From Gammaproteobacteria bacterium (GTDB lineage: Bacteria > Pseudomonadota > Gammaproteobacteria > Steroidobacterales > GCA-2729495), in contig CP129466.1 of assembly GCA_030583605.1 (NCBI GenBank), positions 2,177,001 to 2,241,000 of the forward strand: a stretch of 64,000 nucleotides of DNA. Direction: 5' to 3'. Below the pieces are notes generated by a model. That model saw only the letters and a program-made list of their open reading frames with translations. It searched no databases and was not told the DNA's origin. Shown one piece after another: positions 60,792 through 64,000 of this stretch. Positions within the stretch are counted from its first letter, which is position 1. Every line of letters starts with the position of its first letter. The position numbers and the translations under genes are program-made.

Positions 60792-62828
60792 ATGCCCAGC
60801 CAGACCCGCGACATCCTCGTCACCAGTGCGCTGCCCTATGCGAATGGCCCGATCCATATCGGGCACCTCGTCGAGTACATCCAGACCGACATCTGGGTGC
60901 GCTTCCAGCGCATGGCTGGCGCCCGCTGCCTGTACCTCTGCGCGAGCGATGCGCACGGCACACCGGTCATGCTCAAGGCGCGCGAACTCGCCATCACGCC
61001 GGAGGTGCTCGTGGAGCGCTTTCGCGTCGAGCACCAGCGCGATTTCGCCGGCTTCCACATCGCCTTCGACAACTACCACACCACCCACTCGGAGGAGAAC
61101 CGGCTGCTGGTCGAGCGCATCTACGCGCGGTTGCGTGAGAAAAACCTGGTGGAGTGGCGCACCATCCGGCAGGCCTACGACGAACAGGCGCGGATGTTCC
61201 TGCCCGACCGCTTCATCCGCGGCACCTGCCCCGCCTGTGGCGCAAAGGATCAGTACGGCGACAGCTGCGAGTCCTGCGGCGCGACGTACTCCCCTGCGGA
61301 TCTGCTCGACGCCCGCTCCGCGGTGAGCGGCAGTACGCCGGTGCAGAAGGACTCGGAGCACCTGTTCTTCCGGCTCGGTCTGTTCGAGGACTCGCTGCGC
61401 CGCTGGACCAGCGCCGGCCACCTCGACCCGAGCGTCGCGCGCAAGCTCGAGGAATGGTTCGCGGCGGGGCTCAGGGACTGGGACATCTCGCGCGACGCGC
61501 CGTACTTCGGCTTCCGGATCCCCGGTGTCGAAGACAAGTATTTCTATGTCTGGCTCGACGCCCCGGTCGGCTACATGGCGAGCCTGGCAAATCTTGCCGA
61601 CAAAACGAGAAATAATCGGCAAGATATTGATTTTGATAAATACTGGTCAGAGAGCAGCCAGACCGAGCTATACCATTTCATCGGCAAGGACATCGCCTAC
61701 TTCCATACCCTGTTCTGGCCCGCCGTGCTGGAAGGCGCCGGCTACCGCAAGCCGAGCGGCGTGTTCGTGCACGGCTTCCTGACCGTCAACGGCCAGAAGA
61801 TGTCGAAATCCCGCGGCACGTTCATCGCCGCGGCGACCTACCTCGAACACCTGAACCCGGAGTGCCTGCGCTACTACTACGCCTTCAAGCTCGGTCCGGG
61901 TACGGACGACATCGACCTCAACCTCGAGGACTTCGTCGCCCGCATCAACTCCGACCTTGTAGGCAAGTTCGTCAACATCGCCAGCCGCTGTGCCGGTTTC
62001 ATCAACCGCCAGTTCGACGGTGAACTGGCCGGCGCGCCCGGCGATCCGGCCTTGTACGCGGAGTTCGCCGCGGCGGCTGGTCCCATCGCCGAGTGCTACG
62101 AGTCGCGCGAGTACGCACGCGCCATGCGCGAGATCATGCGGCTGGCAGACCGCGCCAACCAGTTCATCGACGAACGCAGACCCTGGACTCTCGCCAGGGA
62201 TCCCGCACGCGCGCCGCAAGTGCAGAGTGTGTGCACCGACGGGCTGAACCTGTTTCGTATGCTGCTCGTCTACCTCAAGCCCGTGCTGCCGGCACTCGCG
62301 GCACGGGCGGAAGCATTCCTCGGTTGCGGGCCGCTCGCCTGGGCCGACGTCGGCACGCCACTTCTCGGGCGACGCATCAACGCCTACGAGGCACTGATCA
62401 CACGCATCGACCCGGCGGCAGTAGCACGCATGGTCGAGGCATCGAAAGCGACCACCACCACGGCACCGGAACCCGTCACCGGACCGTCACCAGCGGAAGA
62501 CCCCATGATCGACCTCGACGAATTCCTGCGCGTGGACTTGCGCGTCGCCCGCGTGCTCAGCGCTCAGACGGTGGAAGGCGCCGACAAACTGCTGCGAGTC
62601 ACGGTCGACCTCGGCGGCGAACAGCGTACGGTGCTTGCGGGCATTCGCGCCGCCTACGAGCCACAGTCGCTCATCGGGCGCCAGGTGCTGCTGGTGGCGA
62701 ATCTCAAGCCGCGCAAGATGCGCTTTGGCGTGTCCGAGGGCATGCTGCTCGCGGCCGGCGACGGCGGCAGCGGCATTTTCCTGGTCAGCCCGGACGAAGG
62801 CGCCGAGCCCGGCATGCGGGTTCGATGA
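60792..62828 (+). CDS. metG: methionyl-tRNA synthetase
   Basis: MetG (678 aa) is a class I synthetase of the long, dimeric bacterial type. The HIGH-type motif is in [12 protein letters not shown] and the zinc knuckle is [22 protein letters not shown] is in [11 protein letters not shown], and a C-terminal tRNA-binding domain starts at about residue 575 ([11 protein letters not shown]). All domains are intact. A short patch at about 61590-61660 is AT-rich with atypical codons (AGA, AAT, AAA) and holds a perfect inverted repeat. It encodes a variable loop before ELYHFIGKD, so function should not be affected. Confidence 0.96.
   Translation: MPSQTRDILVTSALPYANGPIHIGHLVEYIQTDIWVRFQRMAGARCLYLCASDAHGTPVMLKARELAITPEVLVERFRVEHQRDFAGFHIAFDNYHTTHSEENRLLVERIYARLREKNLVEWRTIRQAYDEQARMFLPDRFIRGTCPACGAKDQYGDSCESCGATYSPADLLDARSAVSGSTPVQKDSEHLFFRLGLFEDSLRRWTSAGHLDPSVARKLEEWFAAGLRDWDISRDAPYFGFRIPGVEDKYFYVWLDAPVGYMASLANLADKTRNNRQDIDFDKYWSESSQTELYHFIGKDIAYFHTLFWPAVLEGAGYRKPSGVFVHGFLTVNGQKMSKSRGTFIAAATYLEHLNPECLRYYYAFKLGPGTDDIDLNLEDFVARINSDLVGKFVNIASRCAGFINRQFDGELAGAPGDPALYAEFAAAAGPIAECYESREYARAMREIMRLADRANQFIDERRPWTLARDPARAPQVQSVCTDGLNLFRMLLVYLKPVLPALAARAEAFLGCGPLAWADVGTPLLGRRINAYEALITRIDPAAVARMVEASKATTTTAPEPVTGPSPAEDPMIDLDEFLRVDLRVARVLSAQTVEGADKLLRVTVDLGGEQRTVLAGIRAAYEPQSLIGRQVLLVANLKPRKMRFGVSEGMLLAAGDGGSGIFLVSPDEGAEPGMRVR
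61591..61625. repeat. perfect 10-bp inverted repeat inside metG
   Basis: ATCTTGCCGA (61591-61600) and TCGGCAAGAT (61616-61625) are exact inverted copies around a 15-base A-rich loop. They sit within the AT-rich patch of metG and could fold in the mRNA. Confidence 0.75.
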
Positions 62829-62835
62829 CGAGCAC

Positions 62836-63402
62836 GTGACCGACCTGGCAACACTGCTGATCGGACTGGTACTCGCCAATTATTTCCTGCTGGTGCCGCA
62901 GCTCGCGCCCGGGGGCCCGAAGGAGGCCACCGCGTGGCCGGCGGCTCTCGCGACCGCACTGGCGCTGCTGCCGGCCGCGGTGCTCTGCTGGGGCGCCGGC
63001 AAGCTCCTGTTGGCTCCGCTCGGCTTGCCGGACCTCGCGTCACTGGTCGCCGTGGGAGCCGCATGCCTGCTCGCCCCCGTGGCGACGCACCTCGTGCAAC
63101 GACTTCCGGGTCCGGGCACGGTATCGCCGTCGGCCATGAGGGCGCTCAGTGGCGTAAACACCAGCCTGCTCGCCGTTGCCCTGCTGGCGATGGACCGGCT
63201 CGGCACGCTCGCCGCGTCCCTTGCCTGGTCCTTGCTGGCGGGCACCGGATTCCTTGCGGTCACCGTTCTCTTCGCCGGACTACGCGAGCGGCTCGAGGCC
63301 GAGGAGATTCCCGCAGCGTTGCGTGGTCCCGCAATCGCGCTGGTAACCGCCGGCTTTTTCGCGCTGGCACTCGGCGGCGTCGGTACCCTGATCCGCGGCT
63401 AG
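62836..63402 (+). CDS. rnfA: RnfA/RsxA-like membrane protein lacking cluster cysteines
   Basis: This 188-aa protein has six hydrophobic segments and starts with GTG at 62836, 7 bp after metG. The C-terminal half matches RnfA well (RERLEAEEIPAALRGPAIAL, then VTAGFFALALGGVG), and the N-terminus MTDLATLLIGLVLAN fits too. RnfA and its NqrD relative carry two membrane cysteines for an iron-sulfur centre. Here the first position falls in PQLAPGGPKE with no Cys, and the second, NCAVLGVALL in RnfA, reads NTSLLAVALL (Thr109). The protein may be non-redox or use a different arrangement. rnfC follows without rnfB. Confidence 0.75.
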   Translation: MTDLATLLIGLVLANYFLLVPQLAPGGPKEATAWPAALATALALLPAAVLCWGAGKLLLAPLGLPDLASLVAVGAACLLAPVATHLVQRLPGPGTVSPSAMRALSGVNTSLLAVALLAMDRLGTLAASLAWSLLAGTGFLAVTVLFAGLRERLEAEEIPAALRGPAIALVTAGFFALALGGVGTLIRG

Positions 63403-63498
63403 GGTGCCGGTGGTCCGCACGCAGAAACCGCCGGCTTCGTCAGCCTGACGCCTGTAGTATTCCGGCAGGCATCCGACTCCGCAGTACGGTCATCCCCG

Positions 63499-64000
63499 AT
63501 GAGCACCGCGTGGACCTACAACCCGCAGCCGCCCCGGCCGGACTGGGGCGTGCGCGCACCGGCGCTGAAGAAGCTCTCGCTGCGCCAGCCGATACGTGCG
63601 GCACCGCTGCCGGTCGAGGCCAGCATGTCCCTGCAGATCGGCGGCTCGATCGAACTGCCCGCGATCGTCGCTCCCGGCGATCGGGTGCAGACCGGCCAGG
63701 CGATCGCCCGCAACACCGATGGCATGGCCGTGCACGCGTCGATCTCCGGCCGCGTTCTTGCCGTGGGACCGCAGCGGGCGCCCGTGGCGAGCGGCCGACC
63801 CGTCCCCTGCGTGGTCATCCGCGCGGAGGGCCCGGAGCAGATGCATGGCAGTTGCATCCCGGTGAACGAGGATCTGCTCTCGCCGGAGGAGATTCGCGCG
63901 CGGGTGGCCGCGGGCGGCATCGTCGGGCTCGGCGGAGCCCAGTTCCCGACGGCGCGCAAACTGACCCCTGGCGTTCCCATCCGTGCGCTGATCGTCGACG
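63499..64000 (+). CDS. rnfC: RnfC/RsxC, N-terminal part (cut by window end)
   Basis: At least 167 residues are encoded from the ATG at 63499; the frame runs off the window. The barrel-sandwich-like start (KLSLRQPI, then MSLQIGGSIE and VAPGDRVQTGQAIARN) and VHASISGRVLAVG match the N-terminal domain of RnfC, the NADH- and FMN-binding subunit of the Rnf electron-transport complex. GIVGLGGAQFPTARKL begins the FMN/NADH domain. The cluster cysteines lie beyond the window. The 96-bp spacer from the RnfA-like gene has a weak TAGTAT (63455-63460) and no room for rnfB. Confidence 0.88.
   Translation, partial: MSTAWTYNPQPPRPDWGVRAPALKKLSLRQPIRAAPLPVEASMSLQIGGSIELPAIVAPGDRVQTGQAIARNTDGMAVHASISGRVLAVGPQRAPVASGRPVPCVVIRAEGPEQMHGSCIPVNEDLLSPEEIRARVAAGGIVGLGGAQFPTARKLTPGVPIRALIVD

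Overview
The window is a GC-rich (about two thirds G+C by eye), densely packed chromosomal segment of a gammaproteobacterium. The evidence is gene order. The block queG <> nnr-tsaE-amiB-mutL-miaA-hfq-hflX-hflK-hflC-yjeT-purA matches E. coli. The blocks lptG-lptF <> pepA-holC-valS, gltB-gltD, pcnB-folK-dNK-panB-panC, DUF2066 <> purM-purN with hda and wrbA, and apbC-dcd resemble Pseudomonas-type genomes. The lineage cannot be named more precisely. No insertion sequence, prophage, CRISPR array or rRNA gene was recognised.

Layout. 0.1-2.2 kb: tRNA-Leu(CAG), an unknown helical protein and a divergent Rieske oxygenase. 2.2-15.0 kb, minus strand: the amiB-to-purA superoperon (cell-wall amidase, mismatch repair, tRNA modification, Hfq, HflKC, purine synthesis), with a DUF6279 lipoprotein after purA. 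15.1-20.5 kb: queG, then pantothenate and folate genes and poly(A) polymerase. 20.6-23.4 kb: tRNA-Glu(CTC), an RDD membrane protein and the LPS-export permeases lptG/lptF. 23.6-34.9 kb: pepA, holC, a small unknown gene, valS and glutamate synthase. 35-41 kb: a cell-envelope group (M23 peptidase, coiled-coil protein, bactofilin), then MoxR, DUF58 and TgpA-type transglutaminase. 41-48 kb: an MFS transporter-rimI-UDG-pssA operon, proS with an overlapping lytic transglycosylase, acyP, wrbA and DUF2069. 48-54 kb: hda, a CDP-alcohol phosphatidyltransferase, DUF2066, purM-purN, and apbC-dcd. 54-59 kb: a HEAT-repeat/Ser-Thr kinase fusion followed by two PilT-family ATPases. 59-64 kb: a 634-bp gap with a large inverted repeat, a secreted beta-propeller protein, metG, an RnfA-like protein and the start of rnfC.

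Most genes are housekeeping. The most unusual points are the kinase-PilT-PilT operon, an RnfA homologue lacking both expected cluster cysteines with no rnfB before rnfC, a 170-bp nested inverted repeat near 59.3 kb, an AT-rich patch with a perfect 10-bp inverted repeat inside metG, and a symmetric TATTATA-type -10 element recurring between divergent transcription units. Promoter and terminator calls were made by eye and are tentative.
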